Source of the DNA: Coriaria nepalensis
Lineage: Eukaryota > Streptophyta > Magnoliopsida > Cucurbitales > Coriariaceae
Assembly (NCBI GenBank): GCA_027186245.1
Contig: CP114486.1
Location: 9,438,501 to 9,502,500 of the forward strand
DNA: 64,000 bases
Direction: 5' to 3'
Position numbers and translations under genes: made by a program. Below, one piece after another: positions 12,927 to 26,159 of the stretch. The stretch's first letter is position 1, and each line of letters starts with the position of its first letter. Under the pieces are notes generated by a model. The model saw nothing but the letters and a program-made list of their open reading frames with translations, did no database searches and was not told the origin of the DNA.

Positions 12927-13159
12927 CTTAACACATGATATAGGCGTCCTTTACCCGCTAGGAAAAAAGAGTTTTTCCCGGTTTGCTTCATAGGATAAAA
13001 GTGAATTGTAATAAAATAGTGGGAGCATGACCAAAGTTGAATAAGTATCTTAATTTTGGATAGTTGATATAATTTACTAGAATACTTCTGCATCATTTTT
13101 TTTTTATTCTTTTGAAATAACAGTTATGACGCATAGTTCGTTACGTTTAATCTTGAAAC

Positions 13160-14035
13160 AAAATAAGTTAGTAGGAGCTAATTATCCAGATTGATGAAGG
13201 CAACTGAGAATAGTTCTTAGACATGAAAAGCTTTCTAACATTCTTACTCAAAAGGTCATAACTATTCCCGAAGAGGGAGCTAGTGCCGAAGAGAAAGCCC
13301 CTTCGAAAAAATGATTGTTCCAAGACAACGAAGCGTAATGCATTATGCTTGCGTCTATGTCAAATGAGCTTAAAAGGAAATATAAGAAGATGTTTTCCAT
13401 CTAAATCCTTAATAACCTAGATGTGATTTTCGGAGAGGATAGTCATACCGAAAGGTATGACACTTTGAAGGAGCTCTTCCGTATGAAAATGGCTGAGGGA
13501 TCTTTTGTTGCAGATCATGTCCTCAAGATTATTGGACTCATAAAGAAGGCAGAAGGTCTAGGCTTTGGGATGGACTATGAGCTTTTGAATGACTTAATTC
13601 TCCAATCCTTTCGGAGTCCTTTGGGTTATTTGTTTTGAACTATTACATGAATAGGTTAACACATACTCTTCATGAGTTGCTCAAAATGCTATAAACACCT
13701 GAAAGTTCTCTCTAATCTAAGAAAAAAATCGATTTGTATATGGGATATCACCATGCTAAGAAGGGAAAAGAAAAGGGTAAGTTTGAGAAACGAATCAAGG
13801 GTGTACATCTCAAAGCAAAAAGGGTTGTGGGTAAGAAAGAAAGTGGCAAAGATGGAAAATGTTTTCATTGTGGTGAAGCTAGCCATTGGAAGCACATTTG
13901 TAAGACTTATCTTACTTTTCATTCAAAGAAGAAGCAAGAGGAGACTTCGGGTATGTTATAAGCTATTCACTTGTGCAAGTCTTACTTTGGTATATGATAC
14001 CACTCAAGCAGGTACTCATATTTTCATTAATATGT
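13160..14035 (+). pseudogene. Copia gag relic with CCHC zinc knuckle
   Basis: Frame-shifted gag. About 13300-13640 reads ELKRKYKKMF, NNLDVIFGED, RYDTLKELFRMKMAEG, VADHVLKIIGLIKKAEGLG, typical of the copia gag (UBN2) domain. About 13840-13910 encodes CFHCGEASHWKHIC, a C-x2-C-x4-H-x4-C nucleic-acid-binding knuckle. A protease-like remnant (YDTTQAGTHIF, where DTGAGSHI is usual) follows near 13994. Stops and frame changes separate the blocks, so no functional polyprotein can be made. Confidence 0.8.
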
Positions 14036-16430
14036 AGAGCATAAGAAATGAAGTGAATTGTTTCACAAGTGAGAAATGAGGCAAAGGGTTGCATTATTAG
14101 CCGTGGACTTCTTCACTCAAGATTTTGTCTTATTTTGTTTTGTTTTATGCAAAAAACAATTTAAACTTTTTTATTATGATACCATTAGAACGTTGTTGTA
14201 ATTTTTATTGAAAGGATTTTATAACTTCTCATCTTTATAAAAATATTTGAAATATTTCCTTTTGGCTTAATATTCTGGGAGATGACACCCTTTTTATTCA
14301 ATGGTATAGCATCTATTATTGAAAGTTTATTAGACAAAATAGCTTAGAACAAACTTATAGTAAATATGGATACTTAAATCTATATTATTGTGAATCAACA
14401 ACAAGTAAGCAAAGCTTATACATTGGGAATGATCAAATATCATTTAAATTGTTTAAAAGAGAAATTAATCATATTATATCATCTAATACATAGTGATGAT
14501 GTATGTAGAATGATAACAATAAATACTAAAACAAGAATTTTGTTTTTACCCATCGATTCCATATCTAGAGTTTCGAGTTTTATAATCTTGAGAAGACATA
14601 AGTGCAACCGAACATATGAGGAAAGGGAAATAAGGAATAGAGGTAGGTAAAACAATTATGATAGAAGTATTAATTTTAAATGAGATCATAATGATAAAAT
14701 ATGAATGTGATTAGTTTCTTAATATATACATTAATAAGAAAATGATTCCTATTCTGTGAAATCCTCCTAGAAGATCATAAGTGTACGATGCTTCGCTATG
14801 GGGAGATCGGGATATGTATGATATAATCTGATGTGACTTACACACTAAATATGTTATAACCCAATTAGGCCTAATCTTAGAAATCACCACAAAATTAGTG
14901 AGTCAGATCCTTTCTTAAATCCATGGATATGATCCATATGAGATATGGATAGTGATAATAAAATCATGTAACCATATGAGACATGATGATGACTAGTCTT
15001 CATTAAAAGCATGATGTGGATTAAATAGAAATAAAATGGAATATTATTTTGTGATATGTTACTAGTTGAGTAAGCTAAAAGAGGAGTCTATTAGCCTAAA
15101 GACTATTATCCTTAAAAGGAAAGTGCGAGCAAGAGAATATTTGAAAGGAATTTCAAATATCATGAAATAACAATTAGATTAAGAATCCTAATCACTAAAA
15201 TTTTCACTAATAGGAATCTTTGAAAGAAAGAATTTTGATTTATATGTGTACTTTCATACTTGTTGCATGAATTTATGAAAAGATGTCTCAATTCCTCATG
15301 AGATACAACCTAAAGGCTTTCATATATAGAAAGGCACAAAGATATTGTGTCGAAAGCTTGATCTAATGATTAAAGCATACTTGCGAGTGGAAAAGAAAAT
15401 CTAAGTGATAAGTCAAAGTTGTTTGACTTATCGGTGTAGATTACCTAAAGTGTATACAAGAGATAGTTGGAGCTAAACACGTTCATCACCTAATTAACTA
15501 AATGAGATTAAAGTAGTTAGAATGTCAATTGTCCAAAATGTGATTATCGAAAACTTACTCTATAAAATTTGGGTAAAACACCCCTTTGGAGAAATATATG
15601 GAGATAGATTTAGAAGATTTGCTAGGCTTGACCTAAGCTACGTACATTAACTCAGTACTTAAAGAGTTTAGTACTAAAGATTTTGGAAAATGACAAAATA
15701 AGGAATGTCATGAAATCTTACTCTTTAAAACGTGTTATCCAAGACATGAAAGAAGAGGAAACACATGAACTTATACAGCCTATATGAGACTATAGATTAA
15801 GTCATGTAAGTTATATATGAAATCGGATATCCCTGATGCTCTAAGTGTTATGAGCATGAAGTAAAGAATCTGATTGGACAACATGAAAGATGCGGTTAAG
15901 AACAAAATGTAGTGCTTGAGAAGAAATAAGGATATATTCTCAATCTATGGAGATTCTAGATTGAAATTAGAATTTCTAATGTGACTTTAATTTTCAATCA
16001 TAGAGAATAAAATCACATACAGTTTCATATAATGTTGGTAGATTGGAATACCTCCAGACCTAGCCTCAACCACCAAATTAAATTAACAACATAATTGAAC
16101 GTATAGTTGTTTTTGAGGTGAAAGGTGTGATTAGATTAGAAGTTCATGAATGAACTTATAAGGATTTATAGTATTATCGAATAAGTAACATAGCACTACA
16201 ATATCATATGATACTCAGCGAAAACAAAAAATCCAAGGTCTCATCAATGATCCTAACACAAACTACCTCGTATACGTCTATTCTGAAAAAAGTTCTGGAA
16301 AAGTGGACGAAAAGGAATTAACAATAAATTACATATTGGATCCACGCACTAAGGGACTTCCCTAACATAAGTTTATATCGCCATCCTAAAAAGATATCAA
16401 TAAGATTCACTAAAGTGATTGGCTTTAGTG
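14036..16430 (+). pseudogene. Degenerate copia pol debris
   Basis: Short in-frame patches only. About 14470-14620 (HSDDVCRMITINTK, then RRHK) has the layout of the start of a copia integrase core. About 16330-16390 (LDPRTKGLP, then a stop) resembles the polyprotein C-terminus before the polypurine tract. Between them I see no RT or RNase H motif that I would defend. Confidence 0.5.
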
Positions 16431-16442
16431 CAAGTGGGAGAT
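16431..16442 (+). other. Polypurine tract of the copia element
   Basis: CAAGTGGGAGAT directly before the 3' LTR; the AAGTGGGAGATTG form is typical of plant copia elements. Confidence 0.85.
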
Positions 16443-18491
16443 TGAAAATGTACGTCCGTCAAGCCCATTGAGTATGACCTGATCGGGTCATCACTTATGA
16501 GAATCATTCTTAAATTGTATAAATTCTTGACATAATTGATTGCATAGCATTCAGTTAGAGCATATATAGTCTATCATGATATTTTTAGGTTTAAAATAAA
16601 AAATTATGTGTATATATAAAGTATTGATTGCATACTTGATAGATTCTCGATTCTCAGATATACACTTGGATTCATGATAGAGATCATGAAAGGATGAGAT
16701 CGAAATAGCTCATAGTTATAGGATTGTCATAATGGGGATCGACAATCCAAAGAGACTATTACATACACTACTCTCTTCAAATGGATTAGTGAGGATCTTA
16801 TGTTCATTAGTATTGGGGAACACTAGAATAGGCATGTCAGTGATTAGAAGAGACAACATAATCACTGAACGTGATCACTTGACAAAACTCAATGGTAATA
16901 ATAAGAAACTATTAATAAGTTTTGTCGGTGGCTATTGTACCTATAATGCTGAGATCTGGGATCACCACAATATTGACATATGAGTTATCATGTATTGACA
17001 TCACTCCACGTGGTCTAGCCAAAGGCCACTAAAACGTTGAACTGTTGGGCATGTGTTTAAAAATATACAGTCCATAGAGTGATAAGAAATGATCCATCAC
17101 CTCTGTATTAAAAGAGGTGTTTCTATGAGTCATATAACTTATGCATGAAAAAAATCATTATGTAATGTAGTATGGTTAGAGAAAGACTTCTCTATAAATC
17201 CATTGTCTAACTGTATAAGAAGTTTATGACATTCATAAAGAAAAGTCTAAAAGAGTTTAACTATTAAATCATATCCTAGGACTTTTTCGAAGCACGATTG
17301 ATGGAAGGTTAGTAATGTACAATAATAGCCATCTACAATTCTTGCGGAAACTCTTCGTAGTTCTCATTACACGGGTGGCACATATACCTTGTTAGAGGCT
17401 AATGTGTGTCTGGTGGTTTAAGTCAACTTGATCATATAGATTGGCAATGTTGACTGCCTGTTTTGAAAAAGTGTTAACAAAGTTAAATGGTCTATTCGTA
17501 AAGAATAGATAAAACTCATAAGTTGTTGTAGGGCTCACCTACTGTGGGAATGTAGAATTTATTCGGTCACATACACTAAGGGTTGATTAGATTGAGGTTG
17601 GATTCTAAATTAGAGAATTTTGACTTGTGTAGGTGAACTTGATTTAAAAGTAAACAGTAATTTGTTAAGTCTAAGTCACATCCACAATACTAGTACAACC
17701 AAAGTGTAATTTAGATTTAATTAGAAATTAAATAATTAATTAGAGAAATATTAGTTTGATTAATATAATTATTAAATAGAGATTTGATTATTATAAAGTC
17801 ATATAATATTTTTTAGGCCAAAATAAGATACGTTGGGTAATTAAAGTGTTAATGAGCCTAAATGAACCCATATACAAGGTCAAAATTATAGTCTATATTT
17901 TATCGAATAAAATTAGAATTTAATTTTGAAGTAAAAGATTATTTTAATGTTTCCATAAATAGGAATTAAAATGGCCTCATATAAAGGCACAAACCCTAGG
18001 GCTGCTCCTCATAATGTGTGCCGCCCAAATAGAGGAAAATGGAGGAAGAACAATTTTTGTATCTTCTTTTCTTCTTCTTCATTTGTTTGATTCAAGAGTT
18101 GAATCATTCAAACCATCTAACATTCGAGTTATCGACTATGTGGATTAAGAATAGAGACCAGGTATAGTGAGGGACCACCATGAGGTAGTGGCGGCGGTAT
18201 GCGAACTACAACGATGGCGGCCTCGATACAGCGGTCCGACGGTGGTGGTTAAGGAGTCAAAGGGTGAAGTTCCATTTAGAACTTGGAGAAGATTAAGGGC
18301 TTAGTATAATCTCTTCTCTCCATTTAATATTTTGTTTTGATAAGTTTTAAATGTCTATGAATCTGAATGCTTGAGAAGCATAGCATCAAACTGGTATCTT
18401 TAGTAATTCATCGCTTAAGTCCGGATGCCACGGGTCCATTTTTCAAAAATGAAATCAACCCCATGGTGTGAGAAGGAACCATCGACTAACA
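16443..18491 (+). repeat. 3' LTR of the copia element
   Basis: Begins TGAAAATG and ends ACTAACA, followed by the second ATTGG target duplication. Collinear with the 5' LTR but diverged and about 100 bp shorter. Confidence 0.9.
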
Positions 18492-18496
18492 ATTGG
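18492..18496 (+). repeat. Target-site duplication ATTGG, right copy
   Basis: Identical to 9066-9070. Confidence 0.8.
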
Positions 18497-19305
18497 TTCA
18501 ATTTGAAATTATTAATTTATATTGGGACTATTTATTTAATTATATGAAGGTTCATAATTAACAATTACATATTAAACGATTAATGGATTAATTTCTTAAT
18601 TGGATTTTATGGCTAAATTAATTAAACTATTGATTGAATATTTTAAGTCACAAACCCACTACATAGCCGACCATAGGTATTGGGTAATGACCCAATGTTC
18701 ACTAAATTAGAATAATAGAATATTTAACTAAGTCAATAACTGACTTGGACAAAGTTTTATGTTAATTTTATGGTAACCTAAAATCAAAATAGCCCTATAT
18801 AAGCTCTCCTTTGGTGCTAGTTGAAATACACAACGAGTATAATTAGACTTAGCCGAAATCAATTAGAGAGAAAAGTGTTTTTTCCATTCTTTTTTCCTTA
18901 ACTTTTCAATTCATGAGATGAATCTTAAAATACAAGTTAAATCGAGCGAAACAAACCGTATAGATTATGGTTCGAGGGTGATACATGGGCACTTATCTTT
19001 CTCATGGAATTCGAGCTTGATGAAGAAGGTTCGTTCGGTTATGCAATTGTTTAGTTCTGTATTATGATAGAGCCAAGTGGGCAATTGTTCAGTTCTTTAT
19101 TAATAAGATTGGTTTGTTTTCTTAGATTTTATAAATCTTTTTAGTATCATAGGATTTTCCATGCTTTACGTTAAATATATATATTTGATGTATATTTGTA
19201 TAATCGATCTTAGTGTATGTCAATAAGTTTAATCCATGATTTGGATTGGATCTTTTGTAAACAAAAATTATCTCTTCCACTTACATATTACTCATAGACT
19301 AACAT
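18497..19305 (+). mobile_element. Right half of the older LTR
   Basis: Continues the LTR interrupted at 9065. Contains CCCTATATAAGCTC (TATA-like, about 18793-18806), a TTAGCCGAAATCAATTAGAG leader and an AAACCGTATAGATTATGGTTCGAGGG block. These parallel CCTTATAAATAGC, GGCCGAAATTCATAC and AATCGTGTAAATTAAGATTAGAGGG in the LTR at 28035-30571. It probably ends near ACTAACA at about 19303. Exact limits uncertain. Confidence 0.45.
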
Positions 19306-19309
19306 TCAT

Positions 19310-19640
19310 CTCGTCATCATAACCACAAGGTAGCAAGCAGGACAATCAAACATTAGCACTAGTCCCGTTTTGACATCCCTTGGCTGAATCAAGAATCGAA
19401 GAAGTCCAATAATAGGTTGCGATCAATAGCCCACCGGGGAGGCGGCCGTCGAGAGGAAGATTCAGCCTGGCAAATAGAGGAGCACCTTAACGGCGGAATA
19501 GAAGAATACGATGAAGAACTAACTATGGATCAATTAGATCTATCCCCAGCTAAGCCAAATGATTTAAAAGCAGATGTACAAGATCCATTAACATAAGTGA
19601 AGTTAGGTACAACTAATAATCCTAGGCCGACTTAGATCAT
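19310..19640 (+). pseudogene. Ty3/gypsy pol fragment (linker before RT)
   Basis: A frame with stops reads GGRREEDSAWQIEEHLNGG, then LTMDQLDLSP, then VQDPLT-stop-VKLGTTNNPRPT. The VQDPLxEVxLGTxxxPRPT signature is characteristic of gypsy polyproteins (Tat-type) between protease and reverse transcriptase. It may be internal sequence of the older LTR element immediately to its left or an independent fragment. Confidence 0.55.
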
Positions 19641-20038
19641 TATTTTGGTCCCCCCATTTACGTGATTTTCCTATTTTTGTTCCTTGGCTTTCATTTAACT
19701 CAATTGAGTTGTTTAATTTTTATTTTAATCTTATTTTTGACCTTTAGGTAGAAAAGATAAGAGACAAATATTAAAATATTCTAAAAAACTCCACTTCACT
19801 TTTATTAAATAAAATTTGACACATTCTTCTTCCATTAACTTTCATTCTCTTCCAATGATCATTGTGGTTGCTGTCACCCGCCGCTCCACCGTCATTGTCA
19901 TTGCCTCCTCACCTCTATCATTACTGATGATACCATGCTACTCTACCTTCATTGTTGCCTTCAAAAATAGGGCAGCGACGACGATGATGATGAGGTGGGG
20001 CAGCATGAGCGATGACGAGGTGAGGCGGTGGCTAAGTC
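19641..20038. other. Unidentified insert truncating the antisense copia RT
   Basis: No recognisable coding. The right part (19860-20035) is unusually GC-rich and carries CGACGACGATGATGATGAGG-type triplets. The copia RT reading frame on the - strand stops matching copia exactly at about 20038, so this sequence replaced or truncated the RT. Confidence 0.35.
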
Positions 20039-23000
20039 TTTGATTTGAAATTTGCTATGAAGAAAAGACTTGACTCTGTCAAGCATATGTTGATCATCAC
20101 CAGTGAGAACTATGTCATCTACATAGAGAAGAAGAATGGTAGTATGGCCATCCTTATGAAGCCTTAGATTATTGAAAACCAACATCAAGATGGCAGATGT
20201 AAATTTTTCATTCCACTGTCTGGAAACCTGTTTCAAGCAATAGAAGGAACATCTGAGCTTCCAGACCTTTGATTTTCCTAGACTTTCCAAGCCTTAAGGA
20301 GGCTTCATATAAACTTCTTCATGTAAATCACCTTGTAAGAAGGCATTATTGACATCTATTTGAAATAATGGCCGATGATGTTGAGCAGCAAAAGTTAAGA
20401 TGGTCCTAACAGTGACCATCTTAGCACACGTGAAAAAGTTTCATTGTAATCGATCCCCTCTAATTGTGTATAGCCCTTGGCTACAAATATGGCTTTATAC
20501 CTTTCAATAGATCCATCAGCCTTCAACTTTAATTTGTATACCCATTTGCACCCTATTGCCTTATTATCTAGGCGCAGATCTACAATATCTCATGTCTCAT
20601 TCTTATCTAATGCAACCAACTCTAAATGCATGGCTTATTTCTATTTATCATCTAAACATGCCTCTTTGTATGGAGTGGGTTCTTTCAAAGAAGATATATT
20701 TGCGAGGAAAGAAAAAAAAAGGTTTAGAGATGGGTTTATTATAAGTGAGGGAATTAGAATTGGGGTACGTGACTGAGGATGGATCCGAAGAAGCAGATTG
20801 GAGTGAGGATGTGGTAGCAAAAGTCACATAATCAGCTCTCTAACTTAGATGCTTGACAACCCTGCCTGGCCTTAGTGGTGACCTCTTATAAGCTATGATC
20901 AATGTTTATAACAGGAGCATTAGAAATATTAATGGCAAGAACAGACATATCATGAATGACAATTGGATTATGAACATGAATATTAGGAGTATCATTGGGA
21001 ATAGAAGACAAACGAATGGGAAAATTGTCACAATCATTAAAAAGGACAAGAGGTGTTACAATAGATTATGAAGACGGTGTAGAAGAATGAGTAATATGGT
21101 AAGAAGAAACAGGAAAGGGAAATTGAGATTCAATGAAAGGTACATCCTTGCTAACAAAGAATTTATTATTATGAAGATTCATTAGCCTATATCCTTTCTG
21201 AGTATGGCAGTATCCTAGGAATACACTGAAATGAATCTATGAGAGAATTTGTTATTGGCAACCAGGTTAGTTGCATAACAAAGGCAGCCAAAGATTCTAA
21301 TATGAGCTAAGTTGGGTGGCTTTTTGTAAATAAGTTCATATGGGGTTTTAAAGACTAAAATGGAAGGAGTTCTATTTATCAGCTAGCAAGAAGTGAGGAT
21401 ACAATCACCCCAAAATTTATTAGGGAGATGAGCTTGAAATTTGAGAGATTTGGCCATGTTTAGAAGGTGTCTATTTTTCCTTTCGACAATGCCATTCTAT
21501 TGAGGAGTATGAGAACATAAGGATTCATGAATGATCCCTAAAGAAGTTAAGAATTAAGTAAAGGCGGAACTAAAGAATTCAAGTGCATTATCTAATCTGA
21601 AATGGCTTTGAACATTGAACTAAAGAGTGTGGATCATTGTAATGAATTCAATAATGGCTTTGAACATTGAACTTTTTTTTATTAAAAGCATTATCCAAGT
21701 CCCCCTACTATAATCATCTACTATGGTGAGGAAATATCTAGAATCATTGTAGGTTGGATTTTTGAAGGGGCCCAATAAATTGATGTGCAAAAGAGAAAAA
21801 GAAGTAGATTCTCTAGAAGTGTTGATGGGAAATGAAGACTTTGTTTGTTTTGATAATGGACAAATAGAGCAAATGGGATGTTTAGAAGAGTATGATAGGC
21901 CAGGAACATTTTTCATATTAGAATATGCAATATGTCCTAATTGTTTATGCCAAAGATCAAAGTTGGATTAAACATATAATGAGTGAAAGATAGACTTTTT
22001 ATTCATGAAAGAATTACAAGTTAACCTCATAGAAGGATCTATTTTGATTACATTGCCAATGCTAGAATTAAAACTAGCAGAACATGAAGTATAGAGATCA
22101 CTGGAGATCAGGTAGTAGAGTCCTTGTGTTTGCTTCCATCCTTAAGATCTTGAAAAATACAGAATTGAGAAAAAAATGCAACATATATGTTCTGATCATG
22201 AGAGAGTTGAGAAATGGAAAGCAAATTGTATTTGAAGTTTTGAACATATAGAACATTGTTTATGATTATTTGGTTAGAGATATGTACAAATCTAATATGT
22301 GTGGCAAATGTTTTTGTTCCATCTGATGATGTAATAGATGATAAAAAGATTGAAGTGCATGATTGTGGAGAGGTTACATTTTAAAAGTGATGAGTCATGT
22401 GATTTGTAGCAACTCTATTTAAAATCCAACAATTTGATTCTGAATATAGACTAAGCAAGCTAATTGGTGTACCTGCTAAGTTTGCCATTAGTGGATTTTG
22501 AGGCTAAGAAGCAGATTCTTTGTGTAGACTTAGGATCTGCTGATATTGCTCAGTGGTAAAGAATTGAGGATCATTATGATGAATGGGAGTTTTGGTGGCA
22601 TCTTTTATAAACATTGATTGAGAGCCTTGCTCGGGAAAATTATTCTGAACATAGTGTGCAAAATATGGTTTATAAGGCTGCTTGGACTTTGTGAATTTGA
22701 AAGTGGAGGGCAAGCCAATCAACCTATAACAAGAATCACGCATGTGACCTTTCTTGTGGCAATGGTCACATTCCATCTGTTGTTTACTTGTCCAAAAAGA
22801 GGAGCTTTGCCTAAAGGTATTAAGGCATAGAAGGCTAAAGTAGTTGATTCATAAATGGAAGAACTGTTAAGAGTCTTTTGTGTCTCATACTTAAGTTAAC
22901 GTCGATAATGCATCATCTACACTTGGCAGATGTTTCATCATAATGATATGAGTCCGAGCCTGACTATATCCTTCATTCAAGCCTATTAGAAATCGTGGCA

Positions 23001-23360
23001 ATTTCTGTTGCTCCTCCTCAGTTATCACATCTGCAACTGGACGAGTGTAAGTTCCATCAATGAATTCAATTTTGTTCTTTGTTGTTAAAATATTGATCAT
23101 AACATTAGACCAGATGGTATAGTTATTGGTGCCAGACAATTAAAATGAAATGATATTAGTACCAGATGAATCTAAAGGATGCAAATACAACGGATGAGAG
23201 AAATCCACCAACTGATTTGTTGATTGAGACGGAAGATCAGTATTGTCAGCCGAAGGCAGAGTTAAGTTTGTCATCGAAGAGAAGATCAATGAATTTGGGA
23301 GAGGTTAAGCAAGAAATTTACATAGACATTCAGATGGAGAAATCGAATTATTTTGTGCAA
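20039..23360 (-). mobile_element. Antisense Ty1/copia polyprotein relic, 3' truncated
   Basis: Read from right to left. A gag start lies near 23350-23140 (HPLYLHPLDSSGTNIISF, then a stop, then LSGTNNYTIWSNVM, FIDGTYTRP). A CCHC knuckle lies near 22726-22770 (CDHCHKKGHMRDSCY). Integrase is at 21620-21916 (CSICPLSKQTKSSFP, HINLLGPF, FLTIVDDYSRGTWIMLL). RT is at about 20039-20480 ([15 protein letters not shown], DVNNAFL, KVWKLRCSFYCLKQ, LLLYVDDIVLTGDD). Gene order is the normal copia order. Many stops and frame breaks are present. RT ends at about 20038, RNase H is missing, and no LTR was recognised, so the element is a fragment. Confidence 0.85.
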
Positions 23361-23823
23361 GAATCATAGGAAATCGTGGAGAATTGTGAAAGATGACGAA
23401 GAAGTAAAAATGTTTGGTTTCTCGGGAAAATGAAAAGAAAAACAGATAGAGAATATATCTCTACGATCTAATTTAAGAAATGTGTATATTAATTTAGGAA
23501 TGCACAATTTAATAGCATGTTTAAGATAAGTGTAATTTATACACGCAATACGCTATTTTTAATCTATAAACTATCGAAAAATATTTTTGTGGATGCACGG
23601 ATTAGTAAACTAGTATATATATTAACACAAAATGGACAACACAACTTTGTACACAGTTCTATCTTCCTTTCTATCATCACATTCCAAATTAATATTACAT
23701 AAAGGCTTAATTCTATCTCCCTTTTCATTATTCAGTAAAGTTATAGGAAGATCTTTTTTTTAAGTTGTGAATGGTTTATGGCAAGAACTTATACCATATT
23801 GAATCATTTTGGCAGTTGGAAAT
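23361..23823. other. Spacer and 3' flank of the LigB-like gene
   Basis: AT-rich; no gene seen. The left part may still belong to the copia 5' untranslated region. Confidence 0.3.
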
Positions 23824-26159
23824 TCAATTGGTAGGAGCTGTGAATTGGTAGGAGGCATAAGAGAGAGTACCATAGTCCCAGCTATGGTGGATTAAATCAG
23901 CCTTCGCATTCTCACCAGCAGCACCCATTGCCACGTGTAATGGGTAGAAGTGGTCGGGCCAGGGATGAGCCTTTTTTGCATATGGAGCCTTCTTGTCAAA
24001 CTGATTTACATCTTCATATCTAGACAAGATACAAAATTTTCATCAACAAAAGTGTGATTGAATGACTAAATTATCTCTCTTATATTCGCGGTTTAGTATA
24101 AAAGCTATAAACAATAACTTAAGAGCTTCATAGTTTCAAAAATCTTAAATATCTCCACCTTTCTTTATCTCTATAATTAGCCTATGAATCCGTGCACAAA
24201 TAGGTGATAGTTAGAGATAGTTAGAATCAAATTCATAAAGTCAAAGAACTAAGATGTTCTTTTCCCCATAAACACATATATATCAATGTTAGGAGGCAGA
24301 TGAAAACAACTAACTACCAATCAAATTTTTAAAAGTTACGACTATGAAATCAAAATTTTAACTCCATAAAAGTCAACTTATATGTCATAATCGATCATTT
24401 AGATCAAAACTCAAGTGATAACAAAACTATGAAATCAAAATCAAAATATACAAGATTATACGAAAATTTCTTTGCATCAACCCCCTAAAAGTGGTGGACA
24501 TAGATTATTAGGGACAAAACCCACAGTTGAACTAAACACTATTATTGTGTACACTAGTGATTTACAGTGTCGCTATGCTTGAGAGACCTTAAGTAATTCA
24601 ATCATTCAAAGTCAAAAGAACCCATGCCATTCCTTATTCACAATTTCACAAAATCAAAGAATTCCAAGGGATAAAACTCCTCCAGAAGCTCCCCGGACCA
24701 CCATAACTAAGTCAAAATGTAAAATAGAGCAAACAAAAGGGAGAATAAATAATCATCATTACCTTTGTCCAAGAAGAGCTTCTTTTAGCCATGTATCAAA
24801 CTCCAAGGCCCAAGACTCAACGCCAGATCTGTTCTTACGGCTCAAGCTTCTCAGGTTATGTGTAGTGCTTCCTGAGCCAATAATGAGAACACCTTCCTCC
24901 TTCAGTGGGGCCAATGCCTTCCCCAAGTTGTAGTGATATGTTCCATTCCTATCTGATTGGATGGATAGTTGGCATACAGGAATATCAGCTTCTGGGTACA
25001 TGAACATAAGCGGGACCCATGTTCCATGGTCGAGCCCGCGTCCTTGCTCTTCATCGACTCTTTTGAAGCCAGATGCCATAAGAACTTCTTTCACTCTTTT
25101 TGCTAGTTCTGGAGCTCCAGGTGCTGGATACTTGAGCTGGAAATAAGAGAAAGAAGATAAACCAACTCGAATAATAATAATGATTACTATAACTATATTA
25201 ATATTATCTAAATTAATATACAAATATAAACGCTTGGAACTTCTCAAGCAGTGCTTCTTCCGTACGTTCAATATTATAAGCATATGAAGGGGCAAACCTC
25301 AATCAGAAAGTAATCCAGATTTAGGGGAAGAGATGATATCCCTCGGACCCAAACATATGGTTGAATAACATCAGAAGAGGATAAGCCTCATAACTGATTT
25401 AAGTTTTAAGTTATAGGGATCAATGTACCATTGCTTGACAAAACACAGAACAACGATCAACTACCAGTCACGTGCCAGGTGGGGCTGATGAATTCTAAAA
25501 CTCATGTTTTCCAAATGAATTCAGAAATGAAGATGAAAGAAAACAATCCCACAATGAACATCCTTATAGTCAACCCAAGATATTTACCATAATCGAATAT
25601 AAATTGTTGACAAACATTAACAAAAATCCTATATCTCTGTTCAAAACCAACTGCCACTCCTGATCTTATTAGTACCCATCAAAACCCATCCGAATTCTCC
25701 CCCGTTATGTGTTTTAGCTGTTAATTCATTTCTTCATATTGGTTCTGTTGACATTTTGTAAGATCATGGTTATCAGTATATTAACCTCTGTGATAGAAAA
25801 AATAAAAAACAAAAAAAAAGATAAAAATGAAGATACAAACGGAAATTAGGGTTTTCATGACAATCATCGTCCGATATAATGATAAGGGGGGAAAACAGAA
25901 AAGCGAGAGAGAGAGATACCTGGTACATGGCGTCGGGGAAGCCATAGAAGTCGTAAATGGTATCATTAGTGCCCGAAACGACATTAACAGTAGGAACCGT
26001 AGTGTCGTAGTGACCAGAAACGACAAGAATCGAATTAGGTCGATGAGAAAACACCTTGTCCTTCCAAGACTTGAGAAAATGCCTGGCTTCTATGCTGTCG
26101 TCTATACTCAACGTGGGCGATCCATGCGATATGTAGAACGTCTGATTCAACGCCGCCAT
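23824..26159 (-). CDS. LIGB: Extradiol ring-cleavage dioxygenase (LigB / 4,5-DOPA dioxygenase-like)
   Basis: Non-heme metal dioxygenase of the LigB superfamily, likely cytosolic, cleaving catechol-type substrates. Exons (- strand): 26159-25920, 25136-24763, 24019-23824, joining in phase (810 nt, 269 aa plus stop), which I recall as the length of the Arabidopsis LigB protein. Visible metal/active-site histidines are His12 (ISHGSP), His50 (VVSGHYD), His173 (GSGSTTHN) and His228 in [13 protein letters not shown]. The stretch after His173 is HNLR rather than the HPSxxTP form of betalain-making DODAs, so this is the ordinary LigB type, not a betalain enzyme. Start chosen at 26159 ([15 protein letters not shown]); an in-frame ATG at 26198 would add 13 residues (MQKREG...) not usual in the family. 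Introns are 783 and 743 nt. Confidence 0.93.

Larger units (their letters stand above)
9071..18491 (+). mobile_element. Complete, decayed Ty1/copia retrotransposon (9.4 kb)
   Basis: Structure in order: 5' LTR 9071-11219, primer-binding site 11221-11232, gag relic about 13160-14035, protease/integrase/RT debris to 16430, polypurine tract 16431-16442, 3' LTR 16443-18491, flanked by ATTGG duplications. The LTRs are about 2149 and 2049 bp, long for copia, and differ by many substitutions and indels, so the insertion is old. No long open frame survives. Recognisable debris includes a zinc knuckle, a protease-like YDTTQAGTHIF, an integrase-like stretch at about 14470-14620, and a polyprotein end at about 16330-16380 (RTKGLP followed by a stop). 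Confidence 0.9.

Noticed and set aside
13672..14037. 121-aa open frame overlapping the copia zinc knuckle
   Set aside because: Frame shadow; the real gag frame with CFHCGEASHWKHIC is the overlapping one.
19816..20043. 75-aa frame in the GC-rich patch
   Set aside because: Low-complexity translation of triplet-like sequence with no conserved motif.
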